Shown here: positions 54,067 through 61,908 of the stretch, in pieces
Layout: each line of letters begins with the position of its first letter
How positions within the stretch are numbered: position 1 is the stretch's first letter
Origin: an uncultured Peptoniphilus sp.
Lineage (GTDB): Bacteria; Bacillota; Clostridia; Tissierellales; Peptoniphilaceae
Direction of reading: 5' to 3'
Assembly: GCF_946998875.1 (NCBI RefSeq)
Contig: NZ_CAMQAY010000001.1
Span: forward strand, 186,001-250,000
DNA length: 64,000 nt
Position numbers and translations under genes: made by a program
Notes under the pieces: model-generated
Database searches by the model: none
What the model saw: only the letters and a program-made list of their open reading frames with translations
Told to the model about the DNA's origin: nothing

Positions 54067-54768
54067 ATGCCAAAAAGAGGTAAAAAATATCAAGATAGCG
54101 CAAAGCTAGTAGATAAATCAAATTTATATGATGTAAATGAAGCTCTTGACTTAGTTATAAAGACTGCTAAGGCAAACTTTGACGAAACAGTTGAACTTGC
54201 AGTAAGACTTGGTGTAGATCCAAGACATGCTGACCAACAAGTAAGAGGTACAGTAGTTCTTCCTAACGGAACAGGTAAAGAAATTAGAGTTCTTGTTCTT
54301 GCAAAGGGAGAAAAAATTAAAGAAGCTGAAGCAGCAGGAGCTGACTATGCAGGCGGAGAAGAATTAGTTGAAAAAATCCAACACGAAAACTGGTTTGATT
54401 TTGATGTAATTATTGCAACTCCAGACATGATGGGCGTAGTTGGTAAAATCGGTAGAGTTCTTGGACCAAAGGGACTTATGCCAAACCCTAAATCAGGTAC
54501 AGTTACATTTGATGTAGAACAAGCTGTAAAAGAAACTAAAGCAGGTAAAGTTGAATACAGAGTAGACAAGGCTGCAATCATTAATGTTCCAATCGGAAAA
54601 GTTTCTTTTGGAGTTGAAAAACTTGCTGAAAACTTTAAGACAATTTCAGATGCTATAATAAAAGCAAAACCAGCATCTGCAAAGGGTCGTTATTTAAAAT
54701 CAGTAACAGTTGCTTCAACAATGGGTCCTGGAATTAGAATCAACGGACAAAAATTAACGGAAAAATAA
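54067..54768 (+). CDS. rplA: Ribosomal protein L1
   Basis: L1-stalk protein and probable translational repressor of this operon; 233 aa. Blocks: [62 protein letters not shown] with AAGGAGG upstream. Two tandem terminators follow, so rplJ-rplL is not co-transcribed, unlike in Bacillus. Confidence 0.98.
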   Translation: MPKRGKKYQDSAKLVDKSNLYDVNEALDLVIKTAKANFDETVELAVRLGVDPRHADQQVRGTVVLPNGTGKEIRVLVLAKGEKIKEAEAAGADYAGGEELVEKIQHENWFDFDVIIATPDMMGVVGKIGRVLGPKGLMPNPKSGTVTFDVEQAVKETKAGKVEYRVDKAAIINVPIGKVSFGVEKLAENFKTISDAIIKAKPASAKGRYLKSVTVASTMGPGIRINGQKLTEK

Positions 54769-54781
54769 AAACACCTAAGAT

Positions 54782-54817
54782 AAACCCCTCAACTTCTTAT
54801 GAAGCAGGGGTTTTTTT
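54782..54817 (+). terminator. First terminator after rplA
   Basis: AAACCCCT ... AGGGGTTT with an inner CTTC-TTAT-GAAG stem, followed by T7. Confidence 0.9.
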
Positions 54818-54820
54818 AAT

Positions 54821-54850
54821 GGACTTAAGTTTAAACTTAAGTCCTTTTTT
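54821..54850 (+). terminator. Second terminator after rplA
   Basis: Perfect 24-bp palindrome: GGACTTAAGTTT followed by AAACTTAAGTCC, then T6, four bases after the first terminator. Confidence 0.9.
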
Positions 54851-54916
54851 ATGAGAAATTTTTAAAATTAACTTTGTGACAATTTTATGAAATCTTAATT
54901 TTTTTAAGAAAAAAAC

Positions 54917-54945
54917 TTGCAATTAAAAAAATAAAAAGCTATAAT
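54917..54945 (+). promoter_or_regulatory. Promoter of the structured leader and YitT-like gene
   Basis: TTGCAA (54917-54922), 17-bp spacer, TATAAT (54940-54945). Predicted start is near 54952, leaving a 283-nt leader. Confidence 0.88.
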
Positions 54946-54951
54946 ATCAAA

Positions 54952-55234
54952 TGTTGATTTAAGTATTTTACGGTGGTTACCGAAATTTTCAGGTAGTTTT
55001 TATCTGATGCTAAAGTTTACGAATTAAGAGCTTTCTATATGCCTGATGTGGTAGATAAAAAGCTAAAAAGTAACTATTACGCTCAGAGTTTTTACAAGAA
55101 AAAATCAGCAAATAATAAAGCATCAACACCACGAGATTGCAAAAGTACGAAGGGTTATCCTTACGACCGACAGCAGTCTTTTTTTGTTGGTTGGATACCC
55201 TTCTTATATTGCGAAATATTAAGGAGGTGTTAAA
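54952..55234 (+). ncRNA. Unclassified structured leader RNA upstream of the YitT-like gene
   Basis: No protein gene fits here. Pairings found by eye: a three-way junction closed by TTGATT/AATTAA and GTA/TAC (54954-54959, 54963-54965 with 55017-55027), with hairpins CGGT-GGTT-ACCG and CAGGTA-GTTTT-TATCTG. Next is a long hairpin AGCTTT ... AAAGCT around 55029-55065, whose loop TGATGT can pair with GCATCA near 55120 as a pseudoknot. Then GTAA-CTA-TTAC, and a large stem GAAGGGTTATCC / GGATACCCTTC (about 55149-55204) with inner ACCGACA/TGTTGGT. A small ATATT-GCGA-AATAT hairpin precedes the Shine-Dalgarno. The segment TGATGCTAAAGTTTACGA recalls the 3' strand of the M-box Mg2+ riboswitch, but I do not see the conserved 5' part. 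Class not assigned. Confidence 0.65.
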
Positions 55235-55876
55235 ATGCTAAATCAAAAGCTGGCTTGGTTTAAATTAACAAGAACAGGACTAATTAATATTATCTTAGGG
55301 TCTATGATTGAGTCATTTACACTTGTAAATATTCATATTCCATCTCAAATTACAGAAGGTGGAATCCTAGGCCTGGCCTTATTATCTTATAAGACCTTTG
55401 GTATAAATCCATCAATTCTAAGTTTAATAATGGATGTGATTTGTATCATTATGGGAATAAATATTTTTGGAAAGGCATTTTTAAGAAAGACTTTATTGGC
55501 TTCATTATTTTTTGCCATCTTCTATAAAATATTTTCCCTTATGGGACCAATCATTCCTAATCTTTATAGCTATCCATTTTTGGCAGCTATATTTGGAGGT
55601 ATTGGCATTGGACTAGGTTGTGGACTTGTAGTATCTCAAGGAGGAGCCTCAGGTGGAGACGACGCCTTGGCTCTTGTAGTAGCAAATAAGACCAAGATAA
55701 ATATTTCTTATGCCTACTTACTAATGGACGTAATTGTCTTAGTAATGTCCTTAACTTATATTCCCCTTGCTAGAATAATTTATTCTCTAGTTACTACAAC
55801 AATATCATCTGTTTTAGTAGGTCAATTTGAGATTAATGTTAGTCCAGCAGTGGAAAAAACAAATCTTTCCATTTAA
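55235..55876 (+). CDS. YitT-family membrane protein lacking the DUF2179 domain
   Basis: Unknown function; 213 aa with about six membrane helices. The family signatures ITEGGILGLALLSYK and QGGASGGDDALALVV correspond to those of YitT, with Asp-Asp in place of the usual Gly-Leu-Asp. The protein ends directly after the last helix, so the C-terminal cytoplasmic domain of the relative at 32239 is missing. ATG with a very strong AAGGAGGTG upstream. It lies between rplA and rplJ with its own promoter, long structured leader and terminator, which points to insertion of an independent unit. Confidence 0.88.
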   Translation: MLNQKLAWFKLTRTGLINIILGSMIESFTLVNIHIPSQITEGGILGLALLSYKTFGINPSILSLIMDVICIIMGINIFGKAFLRKTLLASLFFAIFYKIFSLMGPIIPNLYSYPFLAAIFGGIGIGLGCGLVVSQGGASGGDDALALVVANKTKINISYAYLLMDVIVLVMSLTYIPLARIIYSLVTTTISSVLVGQFEINVSPAVEKTNLSI

Positions 55877-55949
55877 AATTTTATTTTAAATGAAGATTTC
55901 CAAGTTTATATATGAAAAAGAATAGCTTCGGCTACTTTTTAGTAGCAAA

Positions 55950-55995
55950 TATAGTGTAAGAAAGGAAGTAATTCCTAGCTTGCACTATTTTTTTT
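55950..55995 (+). terminator. Terminator of the YitT-like gene
   Basis: ATAGTGTAAG / CTTGCACTAT stem with inner AGGAA-GTAA-TTCCT, followed by T8. A small hairpin GCTACT-TTTT-AGTAGC lies just upstream (55931-55946). Confidence 0.88.
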
Positions 55996-56250
55996 AATGA
56001 AGATTAGCGTGACGAGGTTTTTTAGGCTTAAAAGATCCGAAAACTTTGGGGCTTACATTTTTTATAAAGATGTATGAGAAAAATTTGTAAGGCTTTAGAG
56101 CTGGGGAAAATAATAAAAATAAGTTTAAAATAATTTTTAAATCATAAAAATAGAAAAAACTTTATAAACCTTATAAAATTCTATATAATATGAGGAAATA
56201 AAAAAATAGATAAGATGAAAGAAAAAAATAAAAATAAATACAAATAATCA
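55996..56250. other. Gene-free stretch before the rplJ promoter
   Basis: No gene or recognised element. CTTACA and TGTAAG (near 56054 and 56088) could pair; the rest is A-rich. Confidence 0.45.
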
Positions 56251-56279
56251 TTGACAAAGATCCAAAGACTGTATATAAT
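56251..56279 (+). promoter_or_regulatory. Strong sigma-A promoter of rplJ-rplL
   Basis: Consensus TTGACA (56251-56256), 17-bp spacer, consensus TATAAT (56274-56279). Confidence 0.95.
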
Positions 56280-56285
56280 ATCAAT

Positions 56286-56395
56286 GTTACTAAGCCGCAG
56301 ACAGTAGGTGGCAATGCCATAAGTCCTACCGAGGTTTGAAATTCGGATTTATTTGATTTTCACATCTCACGGCGGCGTGAGATTTTTTTATTTTG
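56286..56395 (+). promoter_or_regulatory. L10 ribosomal protein leader
   Basis: Matches the Firmicute L10 leader: AGACAGTAGGTGGCAATGCC followed by ATAAGTCCTACCGAGGTTTG, the L10(L12)4 binding structure. It is followed by a terminator hairpin, so control is by transcription attenuation. Confidence 0.92.
56364..56389 (+). terminator. Attenuator terminator of the L10 leader
   Basis: ATCTCACG-GCGG-CGTGAGAT 8-bp stem followed by T7, 18 bp before the rplJ start. Confidence 0.93.
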
Positions 56396-56406
56396 GGGGT
56401 GACAAA

Positions 56407-56943
56407 TTGAAAGAAGAAAAACTACAATCAAAACAAGCCCTAGTTGATGAAATTAAAGAGAAAATTCAAGGAGCTCAATCAATTGTACTTGTAAACTACA
56501 GAGGTTTAACAGTTGAAGAAGTAACTGAACTTAGAAGTAAGTTTAGAGACGCTAATGTTGACTACAAAGTTTATAAAAACACAATGATGAGACGTGCCTT
56601 TGAAGAACTAGAAGTAAGTGGTCTTGAAGAATTTTTAAAGGGACCAAGCGCTATTGCTTTCGGAATGGAAGATCCAGCATCCGCAGCAAAAATTTCATCT
56701 GAGTTTGCAGAAAGTCATGAAGCATTAGAAATTAAAGCAGGTTATGTTGACGGAAAGGTATTATCACTTTCTGAAGTTGATGCACTTGCTAAATTACCAT
56801 CTAAGGAAGTTCTTGTTGCACAAGTACTTGGCGGCTTGAACGCACCAATCCAAGGATTTGCTAATGTATTAAATGGAACACTATCAGGATTTGCAAGAGT
56901 TATTGCACAAATCGCTGATAAGAAAGAAAATGAAGCAGCATAA
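56407..56943 (+). CDS. rplJ: Ribosomal protein L10
   Basis: Stalk protein that anchors L7/L12; 178 aa. Family blocks: LVDEIKEKIQGAQSIVLVNYRGLTVEE-type N-terminus, VYKNTMMRRAFEE, and a C-terminal helix that binds L12 (LNAPIQGFANVLNGTLSGF region). The start is TTG at 56407 with GGGGGTGA upstream; the longer ORF starts inside the attenuator. Autoregulated through the leader. Confidence 0.97.
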   Translation: MKEEKLQSKQALVDEIKEKIQGAQSIVLVNYRGLTVEEVTELRSKFRDANVDYKVYKNTMMRRAFEELEVSGLEEFLKGPSAIAFGMEDPASAAKISSEFAESHEALEIKAGYVDGKVLSLSEVDALAKLPSKEVLVAQVLGGLNAPIQGFANVLNGTLSGFARVIAQIADKKENEAA

Positions 56944-56990
56944 TTAATATGCAAAAAAATTAAAATTATTAAAATTACGGAGGAAATAAA

Positions 56991-57374
56991 ATGTCAGAAA
57001 AAGTAGAAAAATTAATTGAAGAAGTTAAAGAACTTACAGTATTAGAACTATCAGAAGTAGTTAAGGCTCTTGAAGAAGAATTCGGAGTATCAGCAGCAGC
57101 TCCAGCAGCAGTAGCAGCAGCTCCAGTAGCAGGTGGCGCAGCTCCAGCAGCAGCTGAAGAAAAAACTGAATTTGATGTAATCATCACTGAAGCAGGACAA
57201 GAAAAAGTTAAAGTTATAAAAGTTGTTAAAGACCTTACAGGACTTGGACTTAAAGATGCAAAGGCAGTAGTTGACGGAGCACCTAAAGCAGTTAAAGAAG
57301 GCGTTTCAAAAGACGAAGCTGACGACATCAAAGCTAAACTTGAAGAAGCTGGCGCAACTGTAGAAGTTAAATAA
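56991..57374 (+). CDS. rplL: Ribosomal protein L7/L12
   Basis: Stalk protein recruiting translation GTPases; 127 aa. N-terminal dimerisation region, Ala-rich hinge (residues 35-57), and C-terminal domain with [22 protein letters not shown] with ACGGAGG upstream. Two terminators follow. Confidence 0.98.
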   Translation: MSEKVEKLIEEVKELTVLELSEVVKALEEEFGVSAAAPAAVAAAPVAGGAAPAAAEEKTEFDVIITEAGQEKVKVIKVVKDLTGLGLKDAKAVVDGAPKAVKEGVSKDEADDIKAKLEEAGATVEVK

Positions 57375-57397
57375 TTTAATTAAAATTATAAAAAAAG

Positions 57398-57420
57398 ACT
57401 GCCCTAGTGGCAGTTTTTTT
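57398..57420 (+). terminator. Terminator of rplJ-rplL
   Basis: ACTGCC-CTAGT-GGCAGT followed by T7. Confidence 0.9.
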
Positions 57421-57424
57421 ATGC

Positions 57425-57456
57425 AAAAAACTCGGGAAAGCCCCGAGTTTATTTTT
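57425..57456. terminator. Bidirectional terminator between rplL and the LacI gene
   Basis: AAACTCGGG-AAAGC-CCCGAGTTT with A6 on the left and T-rich right flank; it ends the minus-strand regulator gene and backs up the rplL terminator. Confidence 0.88.
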
Positions 57457-57459
57457 TTA

Positions 57460-58455
57460 TTAGGTTGTTTCTCTAATATTTAAAGTTGTATTAAATGTTA
57501 CATGTTCTACTTGTGAATAATTAGATTTTGAATTAATTTTATTAATTAAAAGTTCCAGTGACTTATGTGCGATTAGTTCAAGTGGCATTTCCATTGAAGA
57601 TATTTTTGTTTCTAAAAGTTCACCCATTGAGTTGCCAGCAAGGCTTAAAATTTTCAAATCATTTGGTATTAAATAGCCCATATCTTTAGCGGCACGAAGA
57701 GTTCCCATTGCTTGAAGATCATTTGCAGTTAGGACTCCGTCTATATTTTTATATTTTTTAATTAATTCATTAAATTTATCATATCCAGTTTTATAAAAAT
57801 CCATATTGTAGAAATTATTACTTATTGACAAATCATCCATAATCAATTCAGAGGTTGCTTTTAAGTATCCCCTATACCTTTCTGAAAAAGGTCTAATTTC
57901 CATTATTCCATTAATAAGAGCTATCCTTTCACAACCACAATTATGTAAAAAATGTACACTTTCGTGGGCACAATTAAAGTAATTTACATCAACTGAGCTC
58001 AATAAATCGGTTTGATTTCTGACTAACTGAACTACAGGCAAATCTGATGAATTTATATCTTTTATTAATCTTTTGTTTTGACCAGTTGAAACTATTAAAA
58101 GACCATCTGTATAACTATCTCTTATTTTTTTCAAAGAAGCCTCTTCAACATCTGGATTATCGTTAGTATTTATTATTACTATTTCATACTCATAATCTCT
58201 TGCTTTTTCTTCAATAAGTTGTACTAACTCGCCAAACATTGATAAAAATAGAGAGGGAATTATTACGCAAATACTTTTTCTTTTACCTTTTTTGACACCT
58301 TTGACTAATAAATTAGGTTTATAACTTAATTCTTCTACAGCAGCCATGATTCTTTTTTTGGTTTGAGGGTGTACATATCCACTATTGTTTAAAGCTCTAG
58401 AAACAGTACTTACATCAACATTCGCTAATTTTGCAACATCTTTTAATGTAGCCAT
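57460..58455 (-). CDS. LacI-family transcriptional regulator
   Basis: Sugar- or metabolite-responsive repressor, 331 aa. The N-terminal helix-turn-helix is canonical (TLKDVAKLANVDVSTVSRAL, hinge YKPN), and the periplasmic-binding-type effector domain follows (ICVIIPSLFLSMFGELVQLI). The ATG giving MATLKDV is preceded by GGAGG; a longer start at 58467 lies upstream of that site. Divergent from the aldolase/transporter genes, which it probably represses, with itself, through the TTGCA motifs between them. Confidence 0.95.
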   Translation of the reverse strand: MATLKDVAKLANVDVSTVSRALNNSGYVHPQTKKRIMAAVEELSYKPNLLVKGVKKGKRKSICVIIPSLFLSMFGELVQLIEEKARDYEYEIVIINTNDNPDVEEASLKKIRDSYTDGLLIVSTGQNKRLIKDINSSDLPVVQLVRNQTDLLSSVDVNYFNCAHESVHFLHNCGCERIALINGIMEIRPFSERYRGYLKATSELIMDDLSISNNFYNMDFYKTGYDKFNELIKKYKNIDGVLTANDLQAMGTLRAAKDMGYLIPNDLKILSLAGNSMGELLETKISSMEMPLELIAHKSLELLINKINSKSNYSQVEHVTFNTTLNIRETT

Positions 58456-58486
58456 AGGGTCCTCCATTCTTCAAATCCTTAACTAC

Positions 58487-58515
58487 ATAATATAGTTTTT
58501 TGTTTTTTATTGCAA
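58487..58515 (-). promoter_or_regulatory. Promoter of the LacI-family gene
   Basis: On the minus strand TTGCAA (58515-58510), 17-bp spacer, TATTAT (58492-58487). The -35 hexamer is also one of the TTGCA motifs, suggesting autoregulation. Confidence 0.7.
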
Positions 58516-58577
58516 CTATAATGATTTACTATGTTAATGCAAAAATGTTGCATAGAAATTTTAATTTATGCAAAATA
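58510..58577. promoter_or_regulatory. Repeated TTGCA/TGCAA motifs, probable LacI-type operators
   Basis: ATGCAA-AAATG-TTGCAT is a 17-bp dyad at 58537-58553. Related half-sites are TTGCAA at 58510 and TGCAAAATATTGTA near 58569. They lie between the divergent promoters. Confidence 0.65.
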
Positions 58578-58598
58578 TTGTACAAGCACTTGATTTCA

Positions 58599-58628
58599 TT
58601 GACCCCACTTGGGAATAGATGTTATAAA
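58599..58628 (+). promoter_or_regulatory. Promoter of the aldolase/transporter operon
   Basis: TTGACC (58599-58604), 18-bp spacer, TATAAA (58623-58628). Confidence 0.75.
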
Positions 58629-58636
58629 TTAGTTAG

Positions 58637-58647
58637 AAAACGTTGCA
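58637..58647 (+). promoter_or_regulatory. Probable LacI-family operator at the transcription start
   Basis: AAAACGTTGCA, with the central AACGTT typical of LacI/PurR-family sites, lies where transcription should begin. Confidence 0.65.
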
Positions 58648-58686
58648 GCGTAAAAATCAAAAATAAAAATTTAAGGAGCAATAAAA

Positions 58687-59661
58687 ATGACTAAAGAAAA
58701 AACTTTTAAAACTATATTTCCAGCAGTTTCTGTACCACTAAATGATGACGATACTATTAATGAAAAAGAATTTAGAGAATATCTAAGATGGCTAAAAACT
58801 TTTTACAACAAAGGAATCCAAGGACTAGTTGTAAATGGACACACTGGTGAAATCACAGGATTAACAGCTGAAGAAAGAATTAGAACTATAGAAATCGCAG
58901 CTGAAGAATGTGGAGATATTATGACAATAATATCAGGCATTAACTGTGAAAGCACAAACGGCGCTGTTCAAATGGCAAAAGATGCTAAGGCAGCAGGAGC
59001 TGACGGAATTTTATTAATGCCACCACACATGTGGTTAAGATTTGGAATGCATAAGGATGCACCATTTGAATTTGTAAAAGATGTAGCAGAAGGAGCAGAT
59101 ATAGATATTATTATCCACTTATATCCAGCTTTCACTAAGGCATTCTATCCAGTTGAAACTCTAATTAAAATGTGTAAAGAAATTGATCATGTTAAATGCA
59201 TTAAAGTTGGTACAAGAGTTACACCAATTTATGAACACGACATTAGACTTCTTAGAGAAGAATGTCCAGACATATCTCTTATCACTTGTCACGACGAAAC
59301 TCTATGCGTAACAATGTTTACAGGTGTAGATGGAGCTCTTATTGGATTCGCAGGATGTGTTCCTGAAATTATCTGTGAAGCATGGGATATCTTTAAGAAT
59401 CCTGAAAAGCACACTCTTAAAGAAGCTCAAGATGCATCTGATAAGATTTATCCAATCAGTCAAGCTATTTATGGTGGCGGTCAACCATCTGGTGAAGCTC
59501 ACGCAAGACTTAAAGAAGCTCTTGTACAAAGGGGAGTATTCTCAAGTGGACTTATGAGAAAACCAGTTCTTCCACTAAATCAAGAAGAAAAAGATTGGAT
59601 CGCAAATGGTCTTAAGAAGAGTGGCTTACAAAAAGTTGATATGGCTGAGTTTAAAAAATAA
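58687..59661 (+). CDS. Dihydrodipicolinate synthase/N-acetylneuraminate lyase-family aldolase
   Basis: TIM-barrel class I aldolase, 324 aa, longer than DapA (about 290). The Schiff-base Lys is in HVKCIKVGTR and the catalytic Tyr in HLYPAF; GLVVNGHTGEITGLTAEER replaces the usual GTTGE(S/A) site, with Gly-His-Thr-Gly-Glu, suggesting a substrate other than aspartate semialdehyde. A 2-keto acid or sugar acid is likely given the LacI regulator. ATG with TTAAGGAGC upstream. Codon use is of the highly expressed kind. Followed by the Nramp-like transporter. Confidence 0.88.
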   Translation: MTKEKTFKTIFPAVSVPLNDDDTINEKEFREYLRWLKTFYNKGIQGLVVNGHTGEITGLTAEERIRTIEIAAEECGDIMTIISGINCESTNGAVQMAKDAKAAGADGILLMPPHMWLRFGMHKDAPFEFVKDVAEGADIDIIIHLYPAFTKAFYPVETLIKMCKEIDHVKCIKVGTRVTPIYEHDIRLLREECPDISLITCHDETLCVTMFTGVDGALIGFAGCVPEIICEAWDIFKNPEKHTLKEAQDASDKIYPISQAIYGGGQPSGEAHARLKEALVQRGVFSSGLMRKPVLPLNQEEKDWIANGLKKSGLQKVDMAEFKK

Positions 59662-59675
59662 AGAGAATTGAAAAG

Positions 59676-59708
59676 TCCTCTGACTCTTTTCAGAGCAGAG
59701 GATTTTTT
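59676..59708 (+). terminator. Partial terminator between aldolase and transporter genes
   Basis: TCCTCT ... AGAGGA with inner CTCTGA/TCAGAG alternative, followed by T6. It would reduce transporter transcript relative to the aldolase. Confidence 0.75.
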
Positions 59709-59726
59709 GTAAAAAAGGGGCTAAAT

Positions 59727-60992
59727 ATGGATAATAAAAAACTAATTGGAGAAGATGTAAAAAAACTACCCTTCAAAGAACTAGTTAAAAGAATTGGACC
59801 TGGACTTATAGCAACTGGAATAGTTATAGGGCCTGGAGCAGTTACAACTGCAGCCATGATAGGTGGAAATTACGGTTATGATTTAATTTGGCTTTTGATA
59901 CCTATAATTTTTATGGGAATAACATTTATGATGGTTACAAATAGGCTAGCCATAACAACAGGGCTACCTACAATTCATGCTATTCATAAATATTATGGAC
60001 CAGTTGCTTCCTTTATTGTCGGAACTGCAACATTTATAGCCTGTTTGTTTTTTACAATGGGAAATATTTCAGGAACTGGTGCAGGTATGAACCTTATATT
60101 TGGAATAGATTGGAAAATAGGTTCTGCCATAATGGTTGCAATAGTAATTTATTGCTATTTTAGTAAGAATGTATATAACAAGGTTGAAAAGGTTATCACA
60201 CTTTGTATATTGGGAATGATTATTTCTTTTTATGCGACATTGATAGGGGTAGGTGGACCTGATGCAAAAAGTTTTGCAGAAGGGATGACGAGTTTTAAAG
60301 TTCCAAAGGGAAGCTTTAGTACAGCACTTGCTTTCATTTCAACAAATGCTGCTATAACTGCAGGAATATATAACACTTATCTTGGACAAGAAAAAAAATG
60401 GAAGAAAGAAGATTTATTTAACGGAGTAATGTTTACCGATGCTTTAGTACACATAATTAGTGTAGTACTTATTTCAGGTGCTATAATATTAGTTGGAGCA
60501 ATAGTATTACACCCAAGTGGTGAAAAAATAAAAGCTCCAGCACAACTTGCAGCATTATTAGTTCCTATAATGGGTAAAGCAGCAAATTATATTATGGGAG
60601 CAGCTCTTTTAGGTGCAGGCTTCTCTTCATTAATTGGTAATACACAGAGGGGAATTGTTTTATTAAATGCAGGTATGCAAAAAGAAGTAAGTCTAGAATC
60701 AAAATTAGTAAGAAATGGGTGTTTGCTAGCTCTTGCTTTTAGTATGATAGTTGCTTATGCTTTCAACGGCTCTCCGATACAGTTGATATTCATAGCTAAC
60801 TTGGCTACATCTATTGCTACACCAGTTGGTGGATTATTTGTTACACTTTTAATATGGAGAGAAGATGTAAATGAAGGATATAAAAAGCCAACATTTCTTA
60901 GAATCGCTATGACAATTAGCTATATATTTGTTCTAGTTATGACTTTTTCTTCATTAAAAAACCTAATACCTAAATTGCTAAATATGTTTTAA
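59727..60992 (+). CDS. Nramp-related membrane transporter with non-canonical substrate site
   Basis: LeuT-fold transporter of the Nramp family, 421 aa, about 11 membrane helices. The helix-1 metal motif DPGN of true Mn/Fe transporters reads IGPGAVTTA here, and the helix-6 MPH motif is replaced by STNAAIT. The Asp and Met ligands for soft metals are thus absent. The family framework (RIGPGLIATG at the N-terminus, LGAGFSSLIGNTQRG) is intact. Regulation by LacI together with an aldolase suggests either a hard cation such as Mg2+ or an organic solute. ATG with AAAGGGG upstream. Confidence 0.82.
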   Translation: MDNKKLIGEDVKKLPFKELVKRIGPGLIATGIVIGPGAVTTAAMIGGNYGYDLIWLLIPIIFMGITFMMVTNRLAITTGLPTIHAIHKYYGPVASFIVGTATFIACLFFTMGNISGTGAGMNLIFGIDWKIGSAIMVAIVIYCYFSKNVYNKVEKVITLCILGMIISFYATLIGVGGPDAKSFAEGMTSFKVPKGSFSTALAFISTNAAITAGIYNTYLGQEKKWKKEDLFNGVMFTDALVHIISVVLISGAIILVGAIVLHPSGEKIKAPAQLAALLVPIMGKAANYIMGAALLGAGFSSLIGNTQRGIVLLNAGMQKEVSLESKLVRNGCLLALAFSMIVAYAFNGSPIQLIFIANLATSIATPVGGLFVTLLIWREDVNEGYKKPTFLRIAMTISYIFVLVMTFSSLKNLIPKLLNMF

Positions 60993-60995
60993 ATA

Positions 60996-61032
60996 AAAAT
61001 CCTACTGAAAATACTATGTCAGTAGGATTTTT
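60996..61032. terminator. Bidirectional terminator between transporter and nfo
   Basis: AAATCCTACTGA / TCAGTAGGATTT 12-bp stem with a 10-nt loop; A-run left and T-run right. Confidence 0.92.
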
Positions 61033-61062
61033 GTTTACCTATAAATTATTTATTTATAAAAA

Positions 61063-61893
61063 TTATTTTCTTAGAGACCTTAAGACTTCTATTTCTTTTT
61101 TATAGCCCGAGAGGTCATTTGGTGTCTCAAGATAAAAGGGAAGGTCCCTTAACTTTTCGTGATTTATAATTCTTCCTATAGCTTCCAGTCCAATTTTCCC
61201 TTGACCAATTTTTTCGTGCCTATCCTTGTGGGCAAATCTTTCGTTTTTACTGTCATTTAAATGAATAGCATAGAGTTTATCAAGTCCAACAACTTTGTCA
61301 AAGTCATCAAGGACGCCATCTAAATCATTTACTATATCATAGCCTGCCTCGTGGACATGACAAGTGTCTATGCAGACGCCGACTTTTTCTTTTAGATGGA
61401 CTCCTTCAATTATTCTTGCAAGTTCTTCAAAGTTTGAGCCAATTTCTGTGCCCTTGCCTGCCATGGTTTCAAGTAGAACTATAGTATCTTGATCTTCTCT
61501 AAGAACCATATTAAGCTGCGCAGAAATTATTTCTATTGCCGCATCTACGCCAAGACCTGTGTGAGAGCCTGGATGAAAATTGTAGTAAGTCTTTTTAAAA
61601 TAATTTAGCCTCTCTAAATCTTCTGCCAAGACTATATTGGCAAACTCTCTAATACTTTCAGTAGAGGAACAAGGATTTAGTGTGTAGGGAGCATGAGCTA
61701 GAAGGGGACCAAAATTATTTTCTTCAGCAATTTGCATAAGCTTTTCTATGTCAGCTTCATCTAATTTTTTCATCTTGGAACCACGTGGGTTTCTAGAAAA
61801 AAACTGAAAGGTGTTGGCAGAAATAGAGAGAGCTTCTTCTGCCATGTGGGCGTAGCCCTTGGCTGTGGAAAGGTGGGCACCAATATAAAACAT
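61063..61893 (-). CDS. nfo: Endonuclease IV
   Basis: AP endonuclease of base excision repair; 276 aa, three-zinc TIM barrel. Ligands lie in [42 protein letters not shown] and HEKIGQG. ATG with AGGAGG upstream, 15 nt after cysE, so it is the third gene of the cysK operon on the minus strand, an unusual partner for cysteine synthesis. Confidence 0.97.
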   Translation of the reverse strand: MFYIGAHLSTAKGYAHMAEEALSISANTFQFFSRNPRGSKMKKLDEADIEKLMQIAEENNFGPLLAHAPYTLNPCSSTESIREFANIVLAEDLERLNYFKKTYYNFHPGSHTGLGVDAAIEIISAQLNMVLREDQDTIVLLETMAGKGTEIGSNFEELARIIEGVHLKEKVGVCIDTCHVHEAGYDIVNDLDGVLDDFDKVVGLDKLYAIHLNDSKNERFAHKDRHEKIGQGKIGLEAIGRIINHEKLRDLPFYLETPNDLSGYKKEIEVLRSLRK

Positions 61894-61908
61894 ATTACCT
61901 CCTAATAA

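Noticed and set aside
55004..55050. Hammerhead ribozyme suggested by two CTGATG strings
   Set aside because: The core CTGANGA and the GAAA strand are not in the required order.
55039..55233. 64-codon open frame in the leader of the YitT-like gene
   Set aside because: No ribosome binding site, atypical composition, and it lies across several strong RNA stems; treated as RNA.
56353..56406. Longer start for rplJ
   Set aside because: It begins within the attenuator hairpin; the TTG at 56407 has GGGGGTGA.
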